Part shown: piece by piece, positions 32,860-43,491 of the stretch
Layout: every line of letters starts with the position of its first letter
How positions within the stretch are numbered: position 1 is the first letter of the stretch
Source: Maribellus luteus
GTDB taxonomy: Bacteria > Bacteroidota > Bacteroidia > Bacteroidales > Prolixibacteraceae
Direction of reading: 5' to 3'
NCBI RefSeq assembly: GCF_003576475.1
Contig: NZ_QWGR01000002.1
Location: forward strand, 62,001-126,000
Length of the DNA: 64,000 nucleotides
Notes under the pieces: generated by a model
Seen by the model: the letters and a program-made list of their open reading frames with translations, nothing else
The model's database searches: none
Told to the model about the DNA's origin: nothing
Position numbers and translations under genes: made by a program

Positions 32860-35262
32860 ATGTGGATTAAGGTATCCCGGGTCATCCTTCGAAATAGAAT
32901 TTTACTACTCTCTATCCTGGCGGTAATAACCGTTTTTTTTGGGTATCACGCACGTAAGGTGGAAATGTCATACGAGTACGCCTCGTTGCTTCCCAAAAAG
33001 GATCCCGCATATAAAGATTATCAGAAGTTTGTAGAGGTTTTTGGCGAAGAAGGGAACCTGATCATTGTTGGAATACAGGATTCCAGCTTTTTTCGTCTCG
33101 ATCATTTTAACCGTTGGGAAAGACTTTCCACCGAGCTTTCGGGGATTGAAGGAGTTGAAAACCTCCTGTCGGTTACCAACACCTACAACCTGGTTGCCAA
33201 CCGCGACGAAAAGAAATTTGAAGTAGTTAAAACCTTTCCCGATTCCATTGCCACGCAGGCAGATTTGGATGGATACGTAGAGAAATTTCACGAACTGCCT
33301 TTTTACCGAAAGCTGGTTTACAACGATGAAACCAAGGCATACATTCTGGCCATTACGGTCAACAAGGATAAAATGGCCACCAAAGAGCGCGAAGATCTTG
33401 TCCGGAATATCCAGGCTGTTTGCCGTGCTTTTGAGCAGGACGAAAACGTTCAGCTTCATTACTCAGGTCTGCCTTATATTCGGGTGGTGAATTCGGTGAA
33501 AATCAGAGGCGAACTGTACATGTTCAGCGTGTTGGCGCTGGCCATTTGCGTTGTTGTTTTGTTTTTGTTTTTCCGTTCGCTAAAAGCCGTGCTGGTGCCG
33601 GTACTGATTGTGATCACCGGGGTGATCTGGGCCATGGGGATGTTGTCGCTTTTCGGGTATAAGATTACACTTCTTTCGGGAATGATTCCTCCTTTGCTGA
33701 TTGTGATCGGGATTCCGAACAGTATTTACATGCTGAACAAATTTCACCACGAGTTTGTAAGCCACGGCAACAAGGTGAAAGCCCTGCAACGGGTGATCAT
33801 TAAAATCGGAAATGCCACTTTCCTGACCAACCTCACAACCGCTTCCGGATTTGCTACTTTCATAATCGTAAAAAGTGATATTTTACGCCAGTTCGGGATC
33901 ATCGCATCCTTGAATATTCTGGCGCTTTTCATCCTGTCATTGTTGTTAATACCGATCATTTTCAGCTTTATCGGTCCGCCTTCTTCGCGCCACGTAGGAC
34001 ACCTCGACAACAAACGGGTGAATTGGATCATCGAAGGACTGATTCATATAACACAACATTACCGCCGAGTGGTTTACATGGTTACAATTGGGATCGTATC
34101 GCTGGGTATTTTGGGTATCACGCTGATCAAGAGTTCGGGCTACATGGTGGATGATATTCCGAAGGACGATCCTGTTTATATCGATCTGAAGTTTTTTGAA
34201 GACAACTTTAACGGACTGATGCCGCTCGAAATCATGGTCGATACCAAACGGCCACAGGGAGTGATGCAGCTGAGCACTTTTAATAAGATTGATGAGTTGG
34301 AAAACCGGCTGGCAGAATACCCTGAGTTGTCGGCATCCACTTCGTTACTAAACCTGCTGAAATTCTCGAAGCAGGCTTTTTACAACGGAAACGAGCGTTA
34401 CTACAGCATTCCGAACAACCGCGAAAAAAACTTTATTTTACAATATGCCCAAACCGGTGAAGACAACGCCAATATGCTGCATTCGTTTATGGACAGCACG
34501 CGGCAGTCAACACGCATCAGCATTCGGGTAAAAGATGTGGGTACCAAACGTATGGAGCAGCTTTACACGGATTTTATGCAGGAGATCGACACCGTTTTTC
34601 CGGCCGATAAATACGATGTAACCGTCACCGGCTCGAGCATCACGGCTTTCCGTGGCACACAATATTTACTGAAAAATCTTTTTAGCAGTCTGGGGCTGGC
34701 CATTTTGCTGATTTCAACATTCATGGCCATTATGTTTTCGTCCTGGAGAATGGTCATCATGTCGTTAACTCCGAACGTGATTCCGCTTATTTTTACGGCA
34801 GCGGTGATGGGATTCACGGGAATTCCGATCAAGGCTTCCACCATCCTGGTATTTAGTATCGCCTTTGGTATTTCGGTGGATAACACCATTCACTTTTTGG
34901 CCAAATACCGGCAGGAACTGAATCTTACCAACTGGGACATCAGCAAATCGGTACAAATGGCTTTAAAAGAGACCGGCGTCAGTATGCTTTATACTTCGGT
35001 GGTGCTGTTTTTTGGCTTTGGAATTTTTAGCATTTCAAATTTTGGCGGAACGCAGGCAATGGGTATCCTGGTGTCGCTGACACTTTTGGTTGCCGTTACT
35101 TCCAACCTGATATTGCTTCCATCGTTGCTTACCGGGCTTGAAAGGCTTACCACTACCGAGGCTTTCAAAGAACCTTTGCTGCATATTTACGACGAGGAAG
35201 AAGACATTGAGCTGGACGAACTGGAAATCGTTTCGGATGACGAACTTAAATTAGGTAACTGA
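32860..35262 (+). CDS. MMPL/RND-family lipid or hydrophobe transporter
   Basis: An 800-residue inner-membrane protein of the RND superfamily. It has two repeated halves, each with one helix, a large periplasmic loop and five further helices (first cluster near residues 210-385, second near 605-755). Conserved pieces are EYASLLPKKDPAYKDYQKFVEVFG in the first loop, VIGIPNSIYMLNKFHHE and FGISVDNTIHFLAKYRQE in the helices. This is the layout of MMPL and HpnN-type proteins, which move lipids or hopanoids. I take the ATG at 32860 rather than the longer frame from 32671, since the membrane anchor WIKVSRVILRNRILLLSIL begins there. It overlaps the polyprenyl synthase start by one base (TGATG), indicating coupled translation. 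Confidence 0.9.
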   Translation: MWIKVSRVILRNRILLLSILAVITVFFGYHARKVEMSYEYASLLPKKDPAYKDYQKFVEVFGEEGNLIIVGIQDSSFFRLDHFNRWERLSTELSGIEGVENLLSVTNTYNLVANRDEKKFEVVKTFPDSIATQADLDGYVEKFHELPFYRKLVYNDETKAYILAITVNKDKMATKEREDLVRNIQAVCRAFEQDENVQLHYSGLPYIRVVNSVKIRGELYMFSVLALAICVVVLFLFFRSLKAVLVPVLIVITGVIWAMGMLSLFGYKITLLSGMIPPLLIVIGIPNSIYMLNKFHHEFVSHGNKVKALQRVIIKIGNATFLTNLTTASGFATFIIVKSDILRQFGIIASLNILALFILSLLLIPIIFSFIGPPSSRHVGHLDNKRVNWIIEGLIHITQHYRRVVYMVTIGIVSLGILGITLIKSSGYMVDDIPKDDPVYIDLKFFEDNFNGLMPLEIMVDTKRPQGVMQLSTFNKIDELENRLAEYPELSASTSLLNLLKFSKQAFYNGNERYYSIPNNREKNFILQYAQTGEDNANMLHSFMDSTRQSTRISIRVKDVGTKRMEQLYTDFMQEIDTVFPADKYDVTVTGSSITAFRGTQYLLKNLFSSLGLAILLISTFMAIMFSSWRMVIMSLTPNVIPLIFTAAVMGFTGIPIKASTILVFSIAFGISVDNTIHFLAKYRQELNLTNWDISKSVQMALKETGVSMLYTSVVLFFGFGIFSISNFGGTQAMGILVSLTLLVAVTSNLILLPSLLTGLERLTTTEAFKEPLLHIYDEEEDIELDELEIVSDDELKLGN

Positions 35263-36245
35263 TGTATTCTGTAGAAGATTTACAAAAAATAGTGAGCGAA
35301 GCAGTCGCTTTGCGTTCCAAACAACTGTTGGATAAAACACCGGTTGAATTGTATGCGCCCATTCATTATTCGCTCGAAATGGGCGGGAAACGGCTGCGTC
35401 CGGTGCTGGTGCTGCTAGCTTATAATCTTTTTGACAAAGACGTTCAAAAGGCGGTTCCGGCGGCACTGGGAATCGAGGTGTTTCACAATTTTACCCTGCT
35501 TCACGACGATATTATGGACAAGGCCGATGTTCGCAGAAACCGGCCTACCGTCCACATAAAATTTAGTGAAAACCACGCCATCCTTTCGGGCGATGCCATG
35601 GCCTTCAAAGCCTATAAATACTTCCTCGAAAGCGGGTCTCCGCGTTTGCCTGAAGCGATGAAGCTTTTTACCGATACGGCCATCGAAGTTTGCGAAGGAC
35701 AGCAGTTTGACATGGACTTTGAAAAACGGCTCGATGTAAAAGAGGAAGAGTACCTGAACATGATCCGGCTGAAAACGGCTGTATTGCTGGCTTGCAGCCT
35801 GAAATCGGGCGCCATTCTGGCCAACAGTCCCGAAAAGGCCGCAGATCAGCTGTACGAATTTGGAATTAACCTGGGGCTGGCTTTTCAGCTGCAGGACGAT
35901 TTGCTTGATACCTTTGGCGACCAGCAAACTTTCGGTAAGAAAATTGGCGGCGACATTCTGTCGAACAAAAAAACACTTTTGCTGATCAATGCACTGGAAC
36001 ATGCCAATCCGGAACAACACGCTTCGCTGATGGAATGGATCAAAAAAACGGATTTCAATCCGGAGGAAAAGATCGGGGCGGTGACTGAAATTTACCGGCA
36101 CATCGGAGTGAAAGAAATGGCTGAACAGAAAGTGGATGCTTATTTTAACCGGGCCATTGCGATCCTGGATGAAATGGAACTGGAAGATGTTGTAAAACAA
36201 CCCTTACGCGGATTTGCCCTGAATATGCTGACCCGAAAGAATTGA
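35262..36245 (+). CDS. Polyprenyl diphosphate synthase
   Basis: A 327-residue trans-isoprenyl diphosphate synthase. It holds both aspartate-rich motifs: the first, LLHDDIMDKADVRRNRPT, and the second, LAFQLQDDLLDTFGD. The allylic-substrate-binding segment GGKRLRPVLVLLA is also present. It condenses isopentenyl diphosphate units onto a short allylic diphosphate to make the long chain of quinones or of a lipid carrier. Chain length cannot be determined safely from sequence, though the length and the residues ahead of the first motif fit a long-chain enzyme. Its start codon overlaps the stop of the MMPL transporter, which suggests the two proteins belong together. Confidence 0.93.
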   Translation: MYSVEDLQKIVSEAVALRSKQLLDKTPVELYAPIHYSLEMGGKRLRPVLVLLAYNLFDKDVQKAVPAALGIEVFHNFTLLHDDIMDKADVRRNRPTVHIKFSENHAILSGDAMAFKAYKYFLESGSPRLPEAMKLFTDTAIEVCEGQQFDMDFEKRLDVKEEEYLNMIRLKTAVLLACSLKSGAILANSPEKAADQLYEFGINLGLAFQLQDDLLDTFGDQQTFGKKIGGDILSNKKTLLLINALEHANPEQHASLMEWIKKTDFNPEEKIGAVTEIYRHIGVKEMAEQKVDAYFNRAIAILDEMELEDVVKQPLRGFALNMLTRKN

Positions 36246-36291
36246 TGTGTTTTAAGGGCTGGAAGCGAACTTTCTAAAAAAGAAAAATGCG

Positions 36292-36321
36292 TTGGATAGA
36301 ACTAAAACAATGTTAAATTTG
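36292..36321 (+). promoter_or_regulatory. Consensus Bacteroidota promoter for atpD-atpC
   Basis: TTG at 36292-36294 and TAAATTTG at 36314-36321 are separated by exactly 19 nt. This is a full match to the Bacteroidota primary sigma pattern TTG-N19-21-TAnnTTTG. It leaves a leader of about 50 nt before the atpD start. Confidence 0.72.
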
Positions 36322-36349
36322 TTAGCGTTTAAAATTTTTTTGACAATAA

Positions 36350-37885
<1,536 letters not shown>

Positions 37886-37902
37886 TTCGGAAAGGACTGA
37901 TC

Positions 37903-38145
37903 ATGTATCTTGAAATAATTACACCCGACAAAAAAGTTTTTGAAGGAGAAGTGAAACTGATCCAGCTTCCCGGAAGTAAGGGAACATTTGAGATTCTGAA
38001 GAACCACGCACCGATTATTTCCACGCTGGGGAAAGGAATCATCCGGATTCAGGAGGAAAACAACACCGAGCACATGTTTGAAGTGAGCGGAGGTGTAATC
38101 GAGAACAAAGCAAATAAAATTATAGTGTTGGTTGAATCGGTTTAA
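37903..38145 (+). CDS. atpC: ATP synthase F1 subunit epsilon, short form
   Basis: An 80-residue epsilon subunit consisting of the N-terminal beta-sandwich only (MYLEIITPDKKVFEGEVKLIQLPGSKGTFEILKNHAPI in outline, with the conserved GxFxIxxxHAPxxS pattern). The C-terminal two-helix inhibitory domain of the usual 130-140 residue protein is missing; the frame ends cleanly after VLVESV. Short epsilon subunits of this kind are known in Bacteroidota and Chlorobi, so this is probably genuine rather than a truncation. It is co-transcribed with atpD and followed by a strong terminator. Confidence 0.94.
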   Translation: MYLEIITPDKKVFEGEVKLIQLPGSKGTFEILKNHAPIISTLGKGIIRIQEENNTEHMFEVSGGVIENKANKIIVLVESV

Positions 38146-38166
38146 AAAGATACATCAAAACATAGG

Positions 38167-38199
38167 CCCCGCAGAGTTTTCTGCGGGGATTTTTATTTT
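38167..38199 (+). terminator. Rho-independent terminator after atpD-atpC
   Basis: A 9-bp perfect stem (CCCCGCAGA at 38167-38175 with TCTGCGGGG at 38180-38188) has a 4-nt loop and is followed by ATTTTTATTTT. Confidence 0.9.
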
Positions 38200-38228
38200 G
38201 TGATGCTAAAGAATCCGGCAGATTAAGA

Positions 38229-38236
38229 TATATTTG
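38229..38236 (+). promoter_or_regulatory. Candidate -7 box for the glycosyltransferase gene
   Basis: TATATTTG matches the TAnnTTTG consensus 36 nt before the start codon. The nearest TTG upstream (38198-38200) is 28 nt away, longer than normal, so support is partial. Confidence 0.4.
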
Positions 38237-38271
38237 AACACTTCGGAAGAAAGGAAGACAAAGCTGTTTTT

Positions 38272-39258
38272 ATGAAGGTAAAATTCCTGGTTATACGTTT
38301 TAGTTCCATTGGCGATATTGTTTTGACATCGCCGGTTGTGCGGGGTCTTAAACAACAGGTGCCCGATTCCGAAGTTCATTTTGTAACCAAGCAAAAACAT
38401 GCCGGGTTGGTAACTTCCAATCCCTACATCGATAAGGTCCATTTACTGGACGAGAACATCAACGAACTGATTACGCAGCTGGAACAGGAAGACTTTGATT
38501 ACATCATCGATCTTCACCAGAATTTCAGAAGCAACCGGATAAAACGCAGTTTAAAGGCACCGTCGTTTTCGGTTGATAAACTCAATTTTCAGAAATGGCT
38601 GATGGTGCAGTTTAAAATCAACCGCTTGCCGCACCGCCACATTGTGGATCGTTACCTGGCCGCCACTTCTGTTTTTGATGTAAAAGACGATGGAGAAGGC
38701 CTGGATTATTTTATTCCGGAAGAAGAGGCTTTCAATCGCGAAGAACTTCCTGAAATGTTCAGAAACGGCTACGTGGCTTTTGTAATTGCAGGCACCTTTT
38801 CCACGAAAAAACTCCCGGTAGAAAAGGTGGTGGAAATCTGCCGTAACATTTCTTATCCTGTAATTCTTTTGGGTGGCCGGTGCGAAAAGGAAGCCGGAGA
38901 GCAGGTGTTGGCGCAATCGAACGGGAATGTGCTGAATTATACCGGAAAAATATCGCTCAACCAGTCGGCTTCACTCGTGCGCGATGCCAATATTGTTTTG
39001 TCGAACGATACCGGGTTGATGCACATCGCGGCTGCTTTCAAAAAGAAAATTCTTTCGTTTTGGGGAAATACGATTTCCGAGTTCGGAATGGTGCCCTACC
39101 GAACCAACAATGCGTCGCTGCAACTTGAAGTGAAGGATTTAGAATGCCGCCCCTGTTCCAAACTGGGCTATCAAAAATGTCCGAAAAAACACTTCAAATG
39201 CATGAATGACATTGACACCGGATTGGCGGTCAGGTGGATTCAACGAAATTTCAACTAA
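38272..39258 (+). CDS. Glycosyltransferase family 9 (heptosyltransferase-like)
   Basis: A 328-residue GT9/GT-B enzyme of the ADP-heptose:LPS transferase type. It has the family start FLVIRFSSIGDIVLTSPVVRGLKQ, then DYIIDLHQNFRSNRIKR, FVIAGTFSTKKLP, VILLGGRCEKEAGE and VLSNDTGLMHIAAAFKKK, which form the donor-binding half. It is likely to add a heptose or related sugar to the lipopolysaccharide core on the inner face of the membrane. It is preceded by the atpC terminator and forms a single-gene unit. Donor sugar identity cannot be determined. The C-terminal end is cysteine-rich (LECRPCSKLGYQKCPKKHFKC), seen in other Bacteroidota members of this family. Confidence 0.93.
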   Translation: MKVKFLVIRFSSIGDIVLTSPVVRGLKQQVPDSEVHFVTKQKHAGLVTSNPYIDKVHLLDENINELITQLEQEDFDYIIDLHQNFRSNRIKRSLKAPSFSVDKLNFQKWLMVQFKINRLPHRHIVDRYLAATSVFDVKDDGEGLDYFIPEEEAFNREELPEMFRNGYVAFVIAGTFSTKKLPVEKVVEICRNISYPVILLGGRCEKEAGEQVLAQSNGNVLNYTGKISLNQSASLVRDANIVLSNDTGLMHIAAAFKKKILSFWGNTISEFGMVPYRTNNASLQLEVKDLECRPCSKLGYQKCPKKHFKCMNDIDTGLAVRWIQRNFN

Positions 39259-39529
39259 CAGGTTTTCAAACACATCTTGGTGTTCCCAGCCTCTGAAATC
39301 TAAAATCGTTACCTTTCAATCAGTATTTAGCCTATTTAATTTCAGGGACTTATTCTTTTAACGTCCTTTAACGCACCCCCGGCAAAATCTTTTGTCCTTA
39401 AAAGAGGCAATACATCCGTTCACAGGTGTATTTCGACAGCCAACAGGAAAATCCGCCAACTCAGATTTGTTTGGTTCAATGGAAATATCCGGTGAGTTAG
39501 TTTTGCCACAAACCTGAAAACAATAAAGA

Positions 39530-40165
39530 ATGCTTAAGAGGAAAATTATTCTTTTAACAGCTTGTTTTTTGCTGCTGATCGACGGATTTGTGCAGGCAAA
39601 AGAACCTGCCGAAAAGAACAAATCAGCGTGGGAACTGGCCCGAAAAGCGGAGGGAGTGTCGCTTTATTACCGATGGCTTACCACCGACTCCATGAAAATT
39701 CGCGAAATGCGCGCCCTGTTTCAGATCAATGCCGGGGTTTCCAAAATCCTGCCGCTGTTTTCGTGTGCCGAGAATTATGGCGCATGGGCGGTTGGCGTAA
39801 AAGAGTGCAAAATTGAAACTTTCAGCGACAGTAACTGGGTTACTTATTCGCGGATGAATTACCCGTGGCCTTTTAAGCAGCAGGATCTGGTGGCCCGTCA
39901 CCTGGTTTCCCGGGTGGATTCGGAAACCGTGATTTCCATCTCGGCCGAACCTGCTTTTTTCGCCGAAAAGGAAGGGATTGAACGTATGGAGAATTATTGG
40001 GGAGAGTGGACGTTTTCCTCGTTAAATGACCAGGCTACCTCGGTTGACTATCGAATGATCTCGTATACAAAGCCGCTGTTTCCGCGGTTTATGCAGGATC
40101 CGGTTATTCAGAAACTATTCATCGAGTCTTGTACCGAATTAAAACAACTGGCAGAAAAGCAATGA
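39530..40165 (+). CDS. START-domain lipid-binding exported protein
   Basis: A 211-residue protein. It has a signal peptide (first ~23 residues, ending VQA) and a single START/SRPBCC-type fold. Recognisable START pieces are VSLYYRWLTTDSMKIREMRA, NYGAWAVGVKECKIE, YSRMNYPWPFKQQDLVARH and TSVDYRMISYTKPLFPRFM. START proteins carry a lipid or sterol-like ligand in a deep cavity. It is the first gene of a six-gene plus-strand run, overlapping the next start by four bases. With the downstream dehydrogenases this suggests lipid modification or transport in the envelope. The ligand is unknown. Confidence 0.83.
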   Translation: MLKRKIILLTACFLLLIDGFVQAKEPAEKNKSAWELARKAEGVSLYYRWLTTDSMKIREMRALFQINAGVSKILPLFSCAENYGAWAVGVKECKIETFSDSNWVTYSRMNYPWPFKQQDLVARHLVSRVDSETVISISAEPAFFAEKEGIERMENYWGEWTFSSLNDQATSVDYRMISYTKPLFPRFMQDPVIQKLFIESCTELKQLAEKQ

Positions 40166-40605
40166 AAAGGAACAAACATCAGTGGGGGATAAGAAAAATT
40201 TTTAGCCTTCAGGAGGAGCCTGAAAAGGTGGCGCGTGGGTTTGCCCTTGGTTCTTTTATCGGAATGCTGCCTTTCCCTGGATTCCAAATGTTTATTTCGG
40301 CAGGGCTGGCAAGCTGTTTTCGTTGGAACAAAGTGGCGGCCATTGCCGGAGTTTTTAATACCAACTTGTTTACCGGAGCCTTTGTTTTTGCTTTTAATTT
40401 CTGGCTGGGGAAAGAAATTTTGGGATTTGAATCGTCATTTACGATGCCCGAAAAAATCAATCTAAGCTTTGCCCGGACAGTTATTTCGGCGGGCCGCGAA
40501 GTGTTTCTATCGTTGCTGCTGGGCGGAGTAATTACGGGTTTAGTTGCCATGGTTGGCGGATATTACCTGTCGCTTTTCATCCTTAACCGAAAACAGCAGA
40601 AATGA
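40162..40605 (+). CDS. DUF2062 membrane protein
   Basis: A 147-residue membrane protein of the DUF2062 family. It starts with ARGFALGSFIGMLPFPGFQMF, and has two to three hydrophobic helices. I start it at the ATG at 40162, which overlaps the stop of the START gene (ATGA); the longer frame from 40129 lies inside that gene. The family is found beside glycosyltransferase or lipid genes and is of unknown biochemical function. It overlaps the next gene by four bases as well. It may help anchor or transport the product of the operon. Confidence 0.87.
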   Translation: MKRNKHQWGIRKIFSLQEEPEKVARGFALGSFIGMLPFPGFQMFISAGLASCFRWNKVAAIAGVFNTNLFTGAFVFAFNFWLGKEILGFESSFTMPEKINLSFARTVISAGREVFLSLLLGGVITGLVAMVGGYYLSLFILNRKQQK

Positions 40606-41414
40606 AAACAGAAAAGTACACATTGATTACCGGGGCAAGTGCCGGTTTGGGAAAAGAGCTCGCCGAAGAATGTGCGCGCCTGGGGCAAAACCTGCTTTTG
40701 GTGGCGCTTCCCGGCGAGGATATATTCCGCACGGGGCTTAATCTTTCGCTTAGGTATCAAGTTCGGGTGAATACGTTTGAATTTGATCTGACCGAATCCG
40801 GCGCGGTGGAATGTTTGGTGGATCAGGTCAGCTACTATCCCATCGACGTGTTGATCAACAATGCCGGAACAGGCGGAACCAAAGCTTTTTTAGAAGCGAC
40901 GGCCGAGTACATCGACCGCATTGTTTTGCTGAATATGCGTGCGCTGGTTTTGCTGACACGGTTGTTGTTGCCGGTTCTGAAAAAGCAGGGGCGCGCTTAC
41001 ATCCTCAACATCGCCAGCATGGCTTCGTTCGGACCGATGCCTTTTAAAACGGTGTATCCTGCGTCAAAAGCTTTTGTGTATTCTTTTTCGCGCGGGTTGG
41101 GGGCCGAGTTAAAAGGTACAGGAATAACGGTTAGCGTCGCCCATCCGGGTGGAATGCGAACAAATCCCGAGGTAACAAGCCGCATCGAAAGTCACAACCG
41201 CCTGGTAAGAAGCACGGCGCTGCCCGTTTCAACGGTGGCCCGCATTTGCATCCGGCAATTGTTGAAGGATGATGAACTGATCATTCCTGGATTTATGAAC
41301 AAACTAAGCTGGCTGGTTTTGAAAATAGTGCCGGTTTGGCTACGTTTGAAAATTATGCGGTCAACGCTTCAGAATGAAATCAGAAATACCACACAAACTG
41401 CGAAAAGAGCCTAG
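40602..41414 (+). CDS. Short-chain dehydrogenase/reductase
   Basis: A 270-residue NAD(P)-dependent oxidoreductase of the classical SDR family. It has the nucleotide motif TGASAGLGKELAEE (residues 10-23), the NNAG motif (VLINNAGTGG), the catalytic Ser region (NIASMASFGPMPFKTV) and the YPASKAF active site. It is related to enzymes of the 3-oxoacyl or acylglycerone-phosphate reductase type. It overlaps the DUF2062 gene by four bases and its stop abuts the next start codon with no spacer, so all four are co-translated. The substrate is presumably lipid-like, given the START partner, but this is inference. Confidence 0.92.
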   Translation: MKTEKYTLITGASAGLGKELAEECARLGQNLLLVALPGEDIFRTGLNLSLRYQVRVNTFEFDLTESGAVECLVDQVSYYPIDVLINNAGTGGTKAFLEATAEYIDRIVLLNMRALVLLTRLLLPVLKKQGRAYILNIASMASFGPMPFKTVYPASKAFVYSFSRGLGAELKGTGITVSVAHPGGMRTNPEVTSRIESHNRLVRSTALPVSTVARICIRQLLKDDELIIPGFMNKLSWLVLKIVPVWLRLKIMRSTLQNEIRNTTQTAKRA

Positions 41415-42416
41415 GTGAAAGAACAAAAAAATACGCGGGTTTTGGTAACCGGGGCCAACGGATTGTTGGGCGCCCATGTGGTGCGTTGTTTGCTCAGCAA
41501 GGGTTATCGGGTGTTGGTCCTGGTTCGGAAAGGCAGCAACCTCAAGGCCCTGGAAGGCCTGAGTGTGGACTGGTTTGAGGGGAATGTTACCGATAAAAAG
41601 GATGTGGAGCAGGCCGTAAAACAAAGTGATTTTATCATACATGCCGCGGCGCGTACAACCCAATCACCGTCATCGCTCGAAGCTTACCGCGAGGCAAACA
41701 TCAATAGTACAAAGTACCTGGTTGAGGCCGCCGAAAAATTTGGAATCCAACGCATGGTTTATGTGAGTACTGCCAACTGTTTTGGAAATGGTTCAAAAGA
41801 ACATCCTGGAAACGAGAACACCCCTTTTATTCCCTGGTTAAAAAAGTCGGGCTATGCTTACAGTAAGTTGCTTGCGCAGCAGCTGGTGCTGGAAAGTGTG
41901 CGGCAAAAGAAAGTTAATGCTGTGATTGTCAACCCCACTTTTCTGATTGGCGAAAACGATGTAAAGCCCAGCAGCGGCGAGGTGTTTTTGCACGTGATTA
42001 ACAAACGGCTTGTTTTTTATCCTCCGGGAGGCAAAAACTTTGTGGATGCAGCCCTGGCGGCCGAAGGAGTAGTCGCAGCCCTGGAGAAAGGAAGATCAGG
42101 AGAATGCTATTTGTTAACAGGCGAGAATCTTTCGTACCCTGAGTTTTTTGAGAAAGTGATGTTAGTGACGCAACAGCGATCTGTTTTTGTGCCCATTCCT
42201 TCGTGGCTGCTTAAATGCGCCGGTTTTGCAGGCGATTTACTTGAGAAGTACCTTAAGTTGCCGGTACGTTTAACCGGCGTAAATGCCGGAATGTTGTGTT
42301 TAGGGAATTACTTTACTTCTGAAAAAGCGGCAAACGAACTTGGGTTTCGCGAACTTCCGGTTCAGGAGTCGGTGGAAAAAGCTATTTTGTGGTTCCAAAA
42401 AAACAATTACCTGTAA
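41415..42416 (+). CDS. NAD-dependent epimerase/dehydratase (3-beta-HSD/HpnA-like)
   Basis: A 333-residue extended-SDR enzyme. It has GANGLLGAHVV (NAD-binding), YVSTANCFG, and an active-site Tyr-x-x-x-Lys in GYAYSKLLAQQ. The start is a GTG placed immediately after the stop of the SDR gene. Its type resembles the 3-beta-hydroxysteroid dehydrogenase, dihydroflavonol reductase and hopanoid-linked HpnA groups, all acting on bulky lipid-like or hydroxylated substrates. It is followed by the LytS-type kinase gene after 7 nt. Substrate not known. Confidence 0.9.
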   Translation: MKEQKNTRVLVTGANGLLGAHVVRCLLSKGYRVLVLVRKGSNLKALEGLSVDWFEGNVTDKKDVEQAVKQSDFIIHAAARTTQSPSSLEAYREANINSTKYLVEAAEKFGIQRMVYVSTANCFGNGSKEHPGNENTPFIPWLKKSGYAYSKLLAQQLVLESVRQKKVNAVIVNPTFLIGENDVKPSSGEVFLHVINKRLVFYPPGGKNFVDAALAAEGVVAALEKGRSGECYLLTGENLSYPEFFEKVMLVTQQRSVFVPIPSWLLKCAGFAGDLLEKYLKLPVRLTGVNAGMLCLGNYFTSEKAANELGFRELPVQESVEKAILWFQKNNYL

Positions 42417-42423
42417 AGTTCCG

Positions 42424-43491
42424 ATGAAAAGAAGGCAAATATGGTTCCGGTTGTGGGTGGTCTTTTTGATTCACCTGATGATTAAAAGTTTCGATCTGTC
42501 GTTTCCGAACGGACCCTTTGAACTCTCGTTGAGAAGCCTGTTGTTTTCACTGTTTTTTATCGTGTACGGCCTGCTTATGTGGTATTGCGCCGATCGGGTC
42601 AACTGTTTTTTTCAGCACCTGGTTCGTAACCAGGGCAGCGAAAGGAAAAGAATAGCCCTGCTTACACTCTTGCATGCAGTTTTTGGATTTGTGTTCCTGC
42701 TTTCGCTAAACCATCTGTACCGGTTGGGCGACATTGTATTGTTCAACAATCATAAAGTGTGGGAGAGTGTTTTGTTTTTGAACCCGGAGCTGACGATTTC
42801 TCTTTTGTGTATTTACCTGATTGTATTGGGTTTCGATGGCTATTTCCAAACCCAGAAACGCCTGCAGGAGCAATTGCTGCGGGCCAAAGAGCTGGAGAAA
42901 GAAAACATTCTGGCACAGTACAAAGCGCTGAAAGCACAGATAGAACCACACTTTTTGTTTAACAGCCTGAGTGTGTTATCCTCACTGGTTTATGAGGATG
43001 CCGATCTTTCGGCTGATTTTATTGTGAAAATGTCGAAAACCCTTCGCTACATTATTGAGAAAAATGAGTTTCACCTGGTAAAGCTTTCTGAAGAACTGGA
43101 GTTTTTAAAGGCCTATTTTTTTCTGATAAAAATCCGGTTGGGAGAAGGGGTTTTCCTGGATGTGGAACTTGAGAAATCGTTTGTTGAATCTACTTTTATT
43201 CCTCCTGTTACCCTTCAGTTGCTGGTCGAAAATGCAGTGGTTCACAACAAATACAATCCGGACGATCCTTTAAAAATCTCGATTAGGAAAGAAGAAAATC
43301 ACATGATTGTAAGTAACAACCTAAACCTACGTAGCGACAAGGAAACATCTACCCAAACAGGATTAAAGAACCTGTCGCGGAGATACGAACTGCTGTGTGG
43401 TCAGAATGTGGAAGCCGAAGCAACGGCCGATGAATTTGTCGTCAGAATCCCGGTTTTAAATACTACCGATTATGAACGTTTTAATATTTGA
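42424..43491 (+). CDS. LytS-type sensor histidine kinase
   Basis: A 355-residue membrane histidine kinase of the His_kinase/LytS family. Four hydrophobic helices (within ~8-140) are followed by the phosphoacceptor motif QIEPHFLFNSL with His176, and a C-terminal ATPase domain with LLVENAVVHNKYNP and GLKNLSRRYELLCG. I start it at the ATG at 42424; a longer frame from 42340 lies inside the epimerase gene. No extracytoplasmic sensor domain is present, so the membrane part itself probably senses. It overlaps the regulator gene by 20 bases. Confidence 0.93.
   Translation: MKRRQIWFRLWVVFLIHLMIKSFDLSFPNGPFELSLRSLLFSLFFIVYGLLMWYCADRVNCFFQHLVRNQGSERKRIALLTLLHAVFGFVFLLSLNHLYRLGDIVLFNNHKVWESVLFLNPELTISLLCIYLIVLGFDGYFQTQKRLQEQLLRAKELEKENILAQYKALKAQIEPHFLFNSLSVLSSLVYEDADLSADFIVKMSKTLRYIIEKNEFHLVKLSEELEFLKAYFFLIKIRLGEGVFLDVELEKSFVESTFIPPVTLQLLVENAVVHNKYNPDDPLKISIRKEENHMIVSNNLNLRSDKETSTQTGLKNLSRRYELLCGQNVEAEATADEFVVRIPVLNTTDYERFNI

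Noticed and set aside
39358-39621. Minus-strand Cys-rich open frame of 87 codons
   Set aside because: It overlaps the START gene start on the opposite strand and lacks a convincing start; kept only as a low-interest remnant, not a gene.
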